A DNA stretch of 23,397 nucleotides from JBBPXY01 sp038200435 (GCA_038200435.1 JBBPXY010000039.1:1-23397); one strand, 5' to 3'; counted from the first letter of the stretch, positions 6,704-14,613 are shown. Numbers and translations are program-made. Notes: generated by a model from the sequence alone, not told the origin.

Positions 6704-8020
6704 ATGCCGGGAACAGTGATCGTGGGCGCCCAGTGGGGTGATGAGGGCAAGGGCAAGGTCACCGACCTCCTCGCCGAGCGCGGCGACGCCGTCATCCGCT
6801 TCCAGGGCGGCAACAACGCCGGGCACACGATCGTGCGCGACGGCCAGACCTACAAGCTGCATCTCATGCCCTCGGGCATCCTCCACCCCGGCAAGCTCTG
6901 CGCGATCGGCAACGGTGTCGTGATCGATCCGCGGGTGCTCACCGAGGAGATCGAGGAGCTCCGGCGCCAGAAGATCGACGTGAGCGGGCTGCGCATCTCG
7001 GCCAACGCGCACCTGATCATGCCCTACCACCTGATGCTCGATCACGCGGGCGAGGCGAAGCTCGGCAAGCTCGAGATCGGCACCACCCGGCGCGGCATCG
7101 GCCCCTGCTACGCCGACAAGGCGGCCCGCCTCGGGATCCGCGTGCAGGACCTCCTCGACGAGAAGATCCTGCGCAAGAAGATCGTGGCCGCGCTCGAGCC
7201 CAAGCGGCTCTCGCTAAGGCCGTTCGCCAAGGATCCCAAGCTCGACCTGCACACGATGACCGAGGAGTACCTCACCTACGGCGCGCGTATCGCGCGCTAC
7301 ATCCAGGACACGGCCAAGCTGGCCTGGGATCTGCTGGACGACGATCGCAACGTCATCTTCGAGGGCGCGCAGGGCGCACTGCTCGACATCGACCACGGCA
7401 CCTATCCGTTCGTCACCTCGTCGAACCCGGTGGCCGGCGCGGCGTGCATCGGCGCCGGGGTGGGGCCCAAGGACATCGATGAGGTCTGGGGCGTGACCAA
7501 GGCCTACACCACGCGCGTGGGGGCCGGTCCCTTCCCGACCGAGATGGAGGGCGAGGAGGCCGACGCGCTGCGGGAGAAGGGCGGGGAGTACGGCTCCACC
7601 ACCGGGCGGCCGCGGCGAGTGGGCTGGCTCGATCTCGTCGCGCTGCGCTACGCGACCCGCATCAACAGCCTGACCTCCCTCGCCGTCACCAAGCTCGACG
7701 TGCTCTCGGGCCTCGACGAGGTCGCCGTCTGCACGCGCTACCGCGGCGCCGAGGACGCGATCTTCGACGAGTTCCCCTACCACCAGACCGTGCTGCATCA
7801 CGCGACGGGTGAGTACCAGCGGCTACCCGGCTGGCACGAGGATCTCAGCGCTATCCGCTCCGAGGAGGACCTGCCGGCGGCGACGCGCTCCTATCTCGAC
7901 TTCATCGCCGACTTCGTGGGCGTGCCCGTCGCGCTGATCGGGGTGGGCCCCGGGCGCGACCAGACGATCTGGACCGCGGCCGGTCAGGACACGGCGGTCG
8001 GCCGCGCAGTCGCGGTCTGA
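6704..8020 (+). CDS. purA: Adenylosuccinate synthetase
   Basis: 438 residues, typical length. It joins IMP and aspartate using GTP, the first committed step from IMP to AMP. Signatures seen: QWGDEGKGK (10-18, catalytic Asp and P-loop), FQGGNNAGHTIV (catalytic His), GTTRRGIGPCYADKAARLGIRV (IMP-binding), EGAQGALLDIDHGTYPFVTSSNP, and TTGRPRRVGWLDLVALRYA near the GTP/aspartate site. The start is chosen at the ATG directly after a -10-like TACACT. Its 3' end overlaps by 37 nt the end of the convergent membrane-protein gene. It appears to be a single-gene transcription unit separate from the dnaB pair. Confidence 0.97.
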   Translation: MPGTVIVGAQWGDEGKGKVTDLLAERGDAVIRFQGGNNAGHTIVRDGQTYKLHLMPSGILHPGKLCAIGNGVVIDPRVLTEEIEELRRQKIDVSGLRISANAHLIMPYHLMLDHAGEAKLGKLEIGTTRRGIGPCYADKAARLGIRVQDLLDEKILRKKIVAALEPKRLSLRPFAKDPKLDLHTMTEEYLTYGARIARYIQDTAKLAWDLLDDDRNVIFEGAQGALLDIDHGTYPFVTSSNPVAGAACIGAGVGPKDIDEVWGVTKAYTTRVGAGPFPTEMEGEEADALREKGGEYGSTTGRPRRVGWLDLVALRYATRINSLTSLAVTKLDVLSGLDEVAVCTRYRGAEDAIFDEFPYHQTVLHHATGEYQRLPGWHEDLSAIRSEEDLPAATRSYLDFIADFVGVPVALIGVGPGRDQTIWTAAGQDTAVGRAVAV

Positions 8021-8685
8021 GCGCTCTCGGGCGCCTCGAGCACGCGCTCCTCACCCCGCCGCAGGAGACGCCGCGCGAGCCCGACCGAGGCGAGCAGCGT
8101 CATCCCCGTGAAGGCGATGTGCACGCTCAGCACTCCCTCCTTGCTCCAGTAGACGTCGTCGAGCTCGAGCAGCAGCGCGGACTCGTCGAGCGTAAGCGCC
8201 GTGCCAATGCCGAAGGGGATCGCGAGCCAGCGATCGAGAGACTCGTTGGAGGAGATGACCCCGGCGGCGCCCGAGATGAACGCGATGGCGATGCCGGGCA
8301 CGAAGTGGTGGATGTGCCGGCGCCCGTACTTCAGGTCGCGGAAGGGCCCAAAGCTCCCGCGGCGCCGGATCGTGTGAGTGCTCACCCGCACCGCGCCGAA
8401 CGTGATCACGTAGGAGACGAGCAGATTGAAGAGCGCGTTCTCGAGGCCCGAGAGCTCCTTGTAACCCTCGACGGCGACCTCGCCGGTCTGTCGCGCTGCC
8501 TCGGCGACCGCGCCGAGCACGTCGTCGGTCTCCGCCGGGAGCGGAGCCGATCCCCGCCGCCAGACGTAAGCGACCTCGGCTCCCACCACGGCAGCGGTCG
8601 TGCCGAGGCCGGTCACGGCCAGTGCGAGGGTGCGGCGCTCGAAACGCCGCCGCGGTGGCCGGCGGGCCGGCAGCTTCAGCGCCAT
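7984..8685 (-). CDS. Conserved actinobacterial integral membrane protein with HIHH motif
   Basis: 233 residues with about five hydrophobic segments: 20-42, 84-103, 128-147, 152-172 and 186-206. The first is preceded by a strongly basic N-terminus. Between spans 2 and 3 sits RRHIHHFVPG (H124, H126, H127), and after span 4 comes TLDESALLLELDDVYWSKEG with D167, E168, D176, D177. The histidine and acidic clusters recur, by recollection, in uncharacterised actinobacterial membrane proteins and could together bind a metal at the membrane face; that is inference. The ATG overlaps the end of the acyltransferase gene by 10 nt, so the two form one minus-strand unit. The 3' end overlaps purA by 37 nt. 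No function is assigned. Confidence 0.8.
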   Translation of the reverse strand: MALKLPARRPPRRRFERRTLALAVTGLGTTAAVVGAEVAYVWRRGSAPLPAETDDVLGAVAEAARQTGEVAVEGYKELSGLENALFNLLVSYVITFGAVRVSTHTIRRRGSFGPFRDLKYGRRHIHHFVPGIAIAFISGAAGVISSNESLDRWLAIPFGIGTALTLDESALLLELDDVYWSKEGVLSVHIAFTGMTLLASVGLARRLLRRGEERVLEAPESAQTATARPTAVS

Positions 8686-9374
8686 CGCTCGAGCAGATCC
8701 TCGTTGCCGACCTCGCCGACCACGCGCGCAGGCACGCCGCGCACCACCGCTCGCGACGGCACGTTGGCCGTCACCACCGCACCCGCCGCGACAAAGGCCT
8801 CTTCGCCCACCTCGACGCCGGGCACCAGCACCGCCCCGCCGCCGATGCGACAGCCGCGCCGCAGCAGGGCCCCGTGCATGGGTGCGTCCGGAGCCTGCCG
8901 GGCCATGCTGTTGTCGTTGGTGGTCGTGACGCCCGGGCCGACAAAGACATCGTCCTCGATGACGGTCCCGGCGGTGAGGTACACGCTCGTCTGCACCCGC
9001 ACGCGCGCGCCCACGATCACGTCGTTGTCGACCGCTGAGCCCCGCCCGATCACACTGCCCGCCCCGATGCGGGCCCGCTCGCGCACGAAGGCCTGGTCGG
9101 CGACGATCGCGCCCTCGCCGATGTCGGCACCGGCGAAGACGATCGCACCCACTCCGACGGTAACGCCGGCGGCTATCCGCAGCGGCGGTGGATCTTCTCG
9201 CGGCGCGCTCGAATGCGCGGCCAGCCGCGGCCGCCGGCCGAGGACCGCGTGGTCGTCGATCACACAGTCCGCTCCGATCGCCACACCTTCGTGGACGACC
9301 ACGTAGTCGCCGAAGAGCACCCCGCCGGCCACGGAGGCCGTAGGGGCGAGCACGGGTCCGGCGGCAGGGCTCAC
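8676..9374 (-). CDS. Left-handed beta-helix (hexapeptide-repeat) acyltransferase, WbpD/WlbB-like
   Basis: 232 residues from the GTG at 9374. The frame runs on to 9626, but that part overlaps the divergent oxidoreductase and is low-complexity. Imperfect hexapeptide repeats run almost throughout (for example IGADCVIDD, IGEGAIV, IGAGSVIGRGSAV, IEDDVFVGPGV, IGGGAVLVPGVEVGEEAFVAAGAVVT), ending with the usual VPSRAVVRGVPARVVG cap. The TTNDN segment after VGPGV resembles the catalytic loop region of UDP-2,3-diamino-glucuronate N-acetyltransferases, but NeuD-like or serine acetyltransferase-like substrates are also possible. The gene is divergent from the Gfo/Idh oxidoreductase, as expected for a shared sugar pathway. 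A TAGCCT seven bases before the GTG suggests a leaderless transcript. Confidence 0.85.
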   Translation of the reverse strand: MSPAAGPVLAPTASVAGGVLFGDYVVVHEGVAIGADCVIDDHAVLGRRPRLAAHSSAPREDPPPLRIAAGVTVGVGAIVFAGADIGEGAIVADQAFVRERARIGAGSVIGRGSAVDNDVIVGARVRVQTSVYLTAGTVIEDDVFVGPGVTTTNDNSMARQAPDAPMHGALLRRGCRIGGGAVLVPGVEVGEEAFVAAGAVVTANVPSRAVVRGVPARVVGEVGNEDLLERWR

Positions 9375-9381
9375 CCCCGGC

Positions 9382-9387
9382 AGGCTA
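9382..9387 (-). promoter_or_regulatory. Candidate -10 (TAGCCT) for a leaderless acyltransferase transcript
   Basis: On the minus strand TAGCCT is followed by 7 nt and then the GTG start, which would put the transcription start at or next to the start codon. No consensus -35 is present. The expected -35 position falls inside the inverted repeat at 9396-9415. Confidence 0.35.
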
Positions 9388-9395
9388 CGCGCCGA

Positions 9396-9415
9396 GCCGG
9401 TCGCGGGGGACCGGC
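9396..9415. repeat. Inverted repeat in the divergent acyltransferase/oxidoreductase promoter region
   Basis: GCCGGTC (9396-9402) and GACCGGC (9409-9415) form a perfect 7-bp inverted repeat with a 6-nt spacer, within the 102-bp gap between the two divergent start codons. Its position over the expected -35 of the minus-strand gene is suitable for a dimeric regulator, but no regulator can be named. Confidence 0.45.
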
Positions 9416-9476
9416 CGGGTAACCTCCTCCCCGCCGCCGTGCACGCTGCCCCTCGGAGACTTCGGACCCTGCCCTG

Positions 9477-10475
9477 ATGGCGCTCCGCGCGGCTGTCATC
9501 GGGCTGGGCATGATCGGCCGCCACCACGCGCGGCTGCTGCAGTCCTCTCCCCGGGTGGAGTTCGCCGGAGCGGTCGATCCCGGAGGTGACCGGTTCGGGA
9601 TCCTGCGGGACGCCGCCGGTCTCCATGCTTCGGTCGACGAGCTCCTGGCCACGGGGCCGCTCGATTTAGCGGTCGTCGCGGTGCCGACCGAGGAGCACCT
9701 CCCCACCGTCCGCACGCTGGCGGCGGCCGGGGTGCACGTGCTGGTTGAGAAGCCGCTGGCCGCCACCGTCGAGGAAGCGCGCGCGCTGATCGAAGCTTGC
9801 GAGGCGGGTGGCGTGCAGGCGGCCGTCGGGCACGTCGAGCGGTTCAACCCCGCCCTGCTCGAACTGCGCCGCCGCGTCGGCGACCGGCAGCTCGGCGACG
9901 TGTTCCTCATCGCCACCGAGCGCGTCGGGCCGTTCCCCGACCGGGTGCGGGACGTCGGGGTGGTCAAGGATCTTGCCACGCACGATCTCGACCTCGTGGG
10001 CTGGCTCGGAGGATCTCCCGTCGACCTGGTCGCCGCTCAGACCTCGCATCGCATGGGTCGCGCGCACGAGGACCTAGTGGTCGCCACCGGCAAGCTGCAG
10101 AACGGGCTTGTGTTCTCCGCGCAGGTCGATTGGCTGACGCCCACCAAGCGCCGCCAGACCCGCATCCTCGGCGAACGCGGGATGCTGCTGGCCGACACCC
10201 TCACCGCTGATCTGACGTTCTACGAGAACGGCACGGTCACCTCCGAGTGGGACCGCACACAGGCTCTGCGCGGCGTCTCTGAGGGGGACTCGACCCGTTA
10301 CGCGCTCTCTCGCCGCGAGCCGCTGCTGTCCGAGCTCGACGCCTTCTGCGACCTGCTCGAGGGGGATCACGACGCCCCCGTCGTCTCGCTCGCCGCCGGC
10401 CTCGAAGCGGTGCTCTGCGCCGAAGCCGTGCTCGCCAGCGCCGCCGCGGGCGAGTCGGTGCGCGTAGCCCGATGA
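9477..10475 (+). CDS. Gfo/Idh/MocA family NAD-dependent sugar oxidoreductase (WlbA/WbpB-like)
   Basis: 332 residues. N-terminal Rossmann fold with VIGLGMIGRHHARLL (G9, G11, G14) and the family signature VEKPLA (E91-K92-P93). The C-terminal alpha/beta domain contains GHVERFNPA (118-125) and KDLATHDLDL, with the likely catalytic Asp165/His169 pair. It oxidises a sugar hydroxyl with NAD(P). Neighbouring nucleotide-sugar genes suggest a UDP-sugar 3-dehydrogenase, such as UDP-GlcNAcA 3-dehydrogenase, but inositol- or other sugar-dehydrogenase activity cannot be excluded. The stop overlaps the next gene's ATG (ATGA), so it is coupled to the UDP-sugar dehydrogenase. Confidence 0.9.
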   Translation: MALRAAVIGLGMIGRHHARLLQSSPRVEFAGAVDPGGDRFGILRDAAGLHASVDELLATGPLDLAVVAVPTEEHLPTVRTLAAAGVHVLVEKPLAATVEEARALIEACEAGGVQAAVGHVERFNPALLELRRRVGDRQLGDVFLIATERVGPFPDRVRDVGVVKDLATHDLDLVGWLGGSPVDLVAAQTSHRMGRAHEDLVVATGKLQNGLVFSAQVDWLTPTKRRQTRILGERGMLLADTLTADLTFYENGTVTSEWDRTQALRGVSEGDSTRYALSRREPLLSELDAFCDLLEGDHDAPVVSLAAGLEAVLCAEAVLASAAAGESVRVAR

Positions 10476-11740
10476 GGGCGGTAGTCGTCGCGCTCGGCAA
10501 GATCGGGCTGCCCCTCGCGGCGCAGATCGCCCAGAAGGGGCACGACGTGGTCGGGTGCGACACCGACCCGCGGGTCTGCGAGGCGGTCAATGCCGGGCGG
10601 GCGCCCTTCCCAGGCGAGGCTGGGCTCAACGACGCGCTCGGCGAGCTTGTACCGGCCAGCCGGCTACGCGCTCAGACCGACACCGTCGCCGCGGTCGCCG
10701 AGGGGCCGGACCTGGTGCTCGCCGTGCCTCCCCTTGCTGTCGATGACCGGGCGAGGCCCGACTGGCGCGCGCTCGACGCTGCCGTCGAGGACATCGGGCA
10801 GGGACTCGTCCGCGGCATCACCGTCTGCATCGAGACGACCCTCCCCGTCGGCACGACCCGCGAGCGGATCGCTCCGCGCCTGGCCGAGATCAGCGGCCTG
10901 CGAGCTGAGGAGGACTTCTGGGTCGCGTTCAGCCCCGAGCGCGTCTACTCCGGGCGCATCTTCGCCGACCTCGCGACCTACCCGAAGCTCATCGGAGGGC
11001 TCTCGCCCGAAGGCGAGCTGCGCGCCGCCGCGCTCTATGCGCAGTTCCTCGACGCCGAGATCTGGCCGATGGGCTCGGCGGAAGCGGCGGAGATGACGAA
11101 GCTCGCGGAGACCACCTACCGCGACGTGAACATCGCGCTCGCCAACGAGTTCGCGAGCTTTGCCGATGCACGCGGCATCAACGTGCATCGCGTGATCGAC
11201 GCGGCCAATTCACAGCCGTTCAGCCATATCCACCGGCCCGGGGTCGCGGTCGGTGGACATTGCATCCCCGTCTACCCGCGGTTCTACCTCGAGGGCGATC
11301 CCGATGCGCGCCTCCCCGCCGCGGCCCGGGAAGTGAATGACGCGATGCCCGGCTACGCGGTGGGGCGGCTCGCAAGCGCGCTCGAGGGCGGGGTCAACGA
11401 CCGGCGCGTGCTGATTCTGGGCATCGCCTACCGCGGCGGGGTCAAGGAGACGGCGTTCTCCGGCGCCTACGGCCTTCGCGAGAAGCTCACCGCGCTCGGC
11501 GCTCGCCCGGTAGCCGCAGACCCTCTCTACACCGACGACGAGTTGCGCGCTCACGGCTTCGAGCCCTGGGACGGCGCGACGATCGACGCGGCGATCCTTC
11601 AGGCCGACCACGCAGAGTACGCGGCGCTCGGCCCCAAGGACCTTCCGGGAGCGCGGGCGGTCCTCGACGGCCGCGGTGTGCTCGACCCGGAGCCGTTCGC
11701 GCGGGGCGGCGTGACGCTCCTACGTGTCGGCCGGCCCTAG
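10472..11740 (+). CDS. UDP-sugar 6-dehydrogenase (UDP-GlcNAc/UDP-ManNAc dehydrogenase type)
   Basis: 422 residues, UDP-glucose/GDP-mannose dehydrogenase superfamily. N-terminal NAD fold (ALGKIGLPLAAQIA), central domain with ETTLPVGTT, FSPERV, and EMTKLAETTYRDVNIALANEF (K210, N220), catalytic cysteine in GGHCIPVYPRF (C264), and the C-terminal UDP domain with LGIAYRGGVKETAFS. The RDVNIALANE segment is typical of WecC/WbpA-type enzymes that make UDP-N-acetyl-hexosaminuronic acids by a four-electron oxidation. The first glycine of the usual GLGxxG is alanine here. It is translationally coupled to the upstream oxidoreductase and converges with the wecB-like gene, overlapping it by 21 nt. Whether the substrate is UDP-ManNAc or UDP-GlcNAc cannot be read from the sequence. 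Confidence 0.9.
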   Translation: MRAVVVALGKIGLPLAAQIAQKGHDVVGCDTDPRVCEAVNAGRAPFPGEAGLNDALGELVPASRLRAQTDTVAAVAEGPDLVLAVPPLAVDDRARPDWRALDAAVEDIGQGLVRGITVCIETTLPVGTTRERIAPRLAEISGLRAEEDFWVAFSPERVYSGRIFADLATYPKLIGGLSPEGELRAAALYAQFLDAEIWPMGSAEAAEMTKLAETTYRDVNIALANEFASFADARGINVHRVIDAANSQPFSHIHRPGVAVGGHCIPVYPRFYLEGDPDARLPAAAREVNDAMPGYAVGRLASALEGGVNDRRVLILGIAYRGGVKETAFSGAYGLREKLTALGARPVAADPLYTDDELRAHGFEPWDGATIDAAILQADHAEYAALGPKDLPGARAVLDGRGVLDPEPFARGGVTLLRVGRP

Positions 11741-12799
11741 ACGCTCGATCGCCGCGACGACGCGCTCGCCGGCGCGACCGTCGCCGTAGAGCTCGGGCCG
11801 CTCGGCGGGAGGGCGCCGCTGCAGCGCGGCGAGCATCCGCTCAGGATCGAGGTCGACGAGCTCGTTCCAGCCGGCCTCGACGGTCTCCGTCCACTCCGTG
11901 CTCGGCCGCAGTGTCACGCACGGCACTCCCGCGAGGTAGGCCTCCTTCTGCACCCCTCCCGAGTCGGTCACCACCGCGCTCGCGTTGCAGAGAAGGGACG
12001 TGAAGTCGAGGTAGCCGAGCGGACGCGCGAGGTGCAGGTGAGAGAGACTCGTGAGCCATTCAAGCCGGCCGGCGGCCTCGAGCCGCGCACGGGTGCGCGG
12101 ATGCAACGGCAGGACCGCTGGGACGGGAAGAGCGGCGAGCACTTCGACCAGCATCTCCAGGCGCGCCGGGTCATCGACGTTGCCCGCGCGGTGCGCGGTG
12201 ACCAGCAGGTACTCCCCCGGGCTCACCCCGTACTCCGTGAGCGGCTCCGTGTGCGCGCGGGCCCGCGGCTGCAGCAGCGCGGCGACGTCGACCATGACGT
12301 CGCCTACCACCTCGACGACACCGGCCGCGTTCTCGCTCGCAAGATTTCCGGCCGACACCTCTGAAGAACACAGCAGCAGGCTCGCCATGTGGTCGGTGAG
12401 CACGCGGTTGACCTCCTCAGGCATCGTGCGGTCGCCCGAGCGCATGCCCGCCTCGACGTGGACCACCGGGACGCCCGCCTGGACCGCGGCCAGACCCCCT
12501 GCGAGCGTCGAGTTCGTGTCGCCGTAGACGAGCGCCGCGTCGGGCCGCGCGCCGGCGATGATCGGCTCGAGGCCAGCGAGCATGCGCGCGGTCTGGGCAG
12601 TGTTCGTTCCCCCCCCGAGGTCGAGGCGGTGCTCGGCGGGCGGCAGGCCGAGCTCGTCGAAGAACACCTGCGAGAGCTCAGCATCGTGGTGCTGCCCCGT
12701 GTGCACGGTGATCTCCTCGTGCGCGGCGCGCAACCGCGTAGAGACCGCCGATGCCTTGATGAACTGCGGCCGGTTGCCTATGACCGTCAGGACGCGCAC
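11720..12799 (-). CDS. wecB: UDP-N-acetylglucosamine 2-epimerase (non-hydrolysing)
   Basis: 359 residues from the GTG at 12799. GT-B-like epimerase landmarks: IGNRPQFIKASAV (7-19), HTGQHHD (33-39), GDTNSTLAGG (93-102; D94), HVEAGMRSGDRTMPEEVNR (E116, E128/E129), VTAHRAGN (H203), LPLHPR, and TDSGGVQKEAYLAGVPCVTLRPSTEWTET. It interconverts UDP-GlcNAc and UDP-ManNAc. Paired with the convergent 6-dehydrogenase it would supply UDP-ManNAcA for a surface polymer. The glutamate of the usual HRxEN motif is glycine at 206, at the active-site edge. The catalytic histidine is kept, so activity is likely but not certain. It lies 15 nt after the class IV aminotransferase gene, probably in one minus-strand transcript. 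Confidence 0.92.
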   Translation of the reverse strand: MRVLTVIGNRPQFIKASAVSTRLRAAHEEITVHTGQHHDAELSQVFFDELGLPPAEHRLDLGGGTNTAQTARMLAGLEPIIAGARPDAALVYGDTNSTLAGGLAAVQAGVPVVHVEAGMRSGDRTMPEEVNRVLTDHMASLLLCSSEVSAGNLASENAAGVVEVVGDVMVDVAALLQPRARAHTEPLTEYGVSPGEYLLVTAHRAGNVDDPARLEMLVEVLAALPVPAVLPLHPRTRARLEAAGRLEWLTSLSHLHLARPLGYLDFTSLLCNASAVVTDSGGVQKEAYLAGVPCVTLRPSTEWTETVEAGWNELVDLDPERMLAALQRRPPAERPELYGDGRAGERVVAAIERLGPADT

Positions 12800-12814
12800 G
12801 CCGGACGTTCGCGC

Positions 12815-13600
12815 CTAGCTCTGCGCGAGCTCGGCTTCGATGCGCGCGCGCAGCGCCGCGGCGGCCCGGCTCGTCACCGGCCCCGGTGCGCTCCACTCGA
12901 TGTCGTCCACCGCCGAGACGCTTTGAATCTCGCGCGTCGTCGACGCGAGGAAGGCCTCGTCGGCGCCACGGAGATCGTCGAGCGTGGCGTGCGTCTCGCT
13001 GACCTCGACCTCGGCGAGCACCCGGTCGCGTGTGATCGAGGCGAGGATGTGCTCCTCGAGCGGCGGAGTGAAGATCTTGCCTTCGCGCACCCAGAAGAAC
13101 GACGAGGTCGGCGCTTCGAGTACGCGCCCATGAGGGGTCACCAGCAGAGCCTCGGCCGCCCCCCGTTCCTTGGCCAGTCGCCCGGCCAGCATGTTCGCCG
13201 CGTAGGAGAGCGACTTGACGCCGTCGAGGATGCGGGTCGGCGCGTAGGTGACTGACGCCAGCCTGATCGAGGGCGCGAGATCGGGCATCGGCTCGGTGAG
13301 CAGCAGTCTCAGCCCCCCGCGGGTCGCGACCACCCGCATCGTGCCATTGCGCGCCTCGGCCGGCATGGCCTCCAGGAGCGCAGTGATCTCGGCGCGCAGC
13401 GCGTCCATGTCGACTCCCAGCCGCAGACGCTCGGCGGAGTGCTCGAGGCGCAGCATGTGGTCATCGAGCGCAAACGGCACACCTCCGTAGAGGCGCATGA
13501 CCTCGAACGCGCCGTCGCCGCGCAGCAGGCCGTCGTCGGTGACGGGAATGGTCGCTTCGGCGGCGGGACCGATACGACCGTCGAGGCTCGCGAGCTCCAC
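12815..13600 (-). CDS. PLP-dependent class IV aminotransferase (branched-chain aminotransferase / aminodeoxychorismate lyase-like)
   Basis: 261 residues from the GTG at 13600. Fold-type IV features: DDGLLRGDGAFEVMRLYGG (22-40), the PLP lysine in GVKSLSYAANM (K129), the cofactor-binding glutamate in LEAPTSSFFWVREGKIFTPPL (E162), and ILASITRDRV. The short length and SLSYAANML segment resemble 4-amino-4-deoxychorismate lyases and D-amino-acid/branched-chain transaminases; sequence alone does not separate these. No folate, pabB or ilv gene is nearby to decide. It lies 10 nt after the beta-propeller gene and 15 nt before wecB on the same strand. A role in amino-sugar synthesis is not supported, because those aminotransferases are fold-type I. 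Confidence 0.85.
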   Translation of the reverse strand: MELASLDGRIGPAAEATIPVTDDGLLRGDGAFEVMRLYGGVPFALDDHMLRLEHSAERLRLGVDMDALRAEITALLEAMPAEARNGTMRVVATRGGLRLLLTEPMPDLAPSIRLASVTYAPTRILDGVKSLSYAANMLAGRLAKERGAAEALLVTPHGRVLEAPTSSFFWVREGKIFTPPLEEHILASITRDRVLAEVEVSETHATLDDLRGADEAFLASTTREIQSVSAVDDIEWSAPGPVTSRAAAALRARIEAELAQS

Positions 13601-13610
13601 GCCCGGGACT

Positions 13611-14537
13611 CTACTTGCGCGGCACGGCCTGCCAGTCGAGCCCGGTCAGGAAGTCACCCTCGGCGCCCGACTGGTCGACGGAGCGCAGGAGGTGTCCCCG
13701 CAGGTCCGCGATGCGCACCACGGTGCCATCGGCGTAGGCGACGAGACCGCCCCCCGGTGACCAAGCGGGAGTCGAAGCTTCGTAGAACGGCTTCTGGCTG
13801 ATCAGCAGCCGGCGATGGGAGCCGTCGCGGCGCGCCACGTAGATGCGGCGGCGGTAGGAGAAGGCGAGATGGCCGCCGCCGGGCGACCACGACGGGTCGG
13901 CGCTTCCGTTGGGAGCGACGCGATGGACACGATGGTCGCGGCGGCCGAGCACGCAGACGGCACCACGCACGAACGCGATCTGTCCCGCAGCCGACCAGTC
14001 CGGCGAGCGCGCGTCGCGAGCGACGAGCCGCAGGTGTCGTCCGTTGATGTCGATCACGTACATGTCGACGTGGAACGCACCGCCACGCTCGGTTGAGCGG
14101 CTGAAGAGCACCCGCCCTCCGCGCGGAGAGAACACCGGCTTGCCGAAAACCTGCAGCGGTGGCGTCGAGAGGTGGCGGAACCGAGTTCCGTCGGGGCGCA
14201 TCACGGCCAAGCCGTCGCTCGCGGCGACCACTGCCCGTTTGCCGTCGGGCGAAAAGGCAATCGGACCGGTCCCGTCGCAGTTGCCCTTCGTCTCGGTGTC
14301 AGAGCCGTAGGTGCAGCGACGCAGGTCGCGCGTGTACTTCCCGAAGGGAGCGATAACCCGATTGCCTCGCCCCGAGAAGGTCACCTCGGAGCCGTCCTGC
14401 GAGTTCACCCCGCCGTCCTCGTAGCCATAGCTGTACCCGAGCAGACCGTTGTGCCCGGGGAAGCTCGCTTTCGCGGGCCCGGCCGCACCGAACGCGACCG
14501 TGACGGTGATCAGGGCGGCGAGCTTCGTTTGTCTCAT
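13611..14537 (-). CDS. Secreted TolB-like beta-propeller (PD40 repeat) protein
   Basis: 308 residues from the ATG at 14537, preceded by a GGTGGG that can act as RBS; an in-frame GTG 6 nt upstream is an alternative. The N-terminus is a Sec-type signal peptide (basic MRQTK, hydrophobic LAALITVTVAFGAAG, cleavage near AKA-SF). The rest carries repeated PD40-type blades: IAFSPDGKRAVVAASDG, PVFSPRGGRVLFSRS, SPDWSAAGQIAFVRG, DPSWSPGGGHLAFSYRR, and TPAWSPGGGLVAYADG. About five blades are visible. Family members form propellers that act as protein-interaction platforms in the envelope. No enzymatic residues are identifiable. The gene may start the minus-strand run leading into the aminotransferase and wecB. 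Confidence 0.83.
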   Translation of the reverse strand: MRQTKLAALITVTVAFGAAGPAKASFPGHNGLLGYSYGYEDGGVNSQDGSEVTFSGRGNRVIAPFGKYTRDLRRCTYGSDTETKGNCDGTGPIAFSPDGKRAVVAASDGLAVMRPDGTRFRHLSTPPLQVFGKPVFSPRGGRVLFSRSTERGGAFHVDMYVIDINGRHLRLVARDARSPDWSAAGQIAFVRGAVCVLGRRDHRVHRVAPNGSADPSWSPGGGHLAFSYRRRIYVARRDGSHRRLLISQKPFYEASTPAWSPGGGLVAYADGTVVRIADLRGHLLRSVDQSGAEGDFLTGLDWQAVPRK

Positions 14538-14613
14538 ACCCACCAGAACGTTCCCCGCGGCGACTAGTTGCGCGGCGGCGTCAGGAGACGCTGGCGTCCG
14601 GTGCGCCTCGACT

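Noticed and set aside
8119..9306. 395-codon plus-strand frame over the acyltransferase and membrane protein
   Set aside because: Low-complexity Thr/Pro/Arg composition, whereas the minus strand encodes a clean beta-helix protein and a membrane protein.
9375..9626. Longer N-terminus for the acyltransferase
   Set aside because: It would overlap the divergent Gfo/Idh gene and adds low-complexity residues; the beta-helix begins right after the GTG at 9374.
12815..13600. Class IV aminotransferase as the missing sugar aminotransferase of the Wbp-like route
   Set aside because: Sugar-nucleotide aminotransferases are fold-type I DegT-like; this is fold-type IV and acts on amino or keto acids in known relatives.
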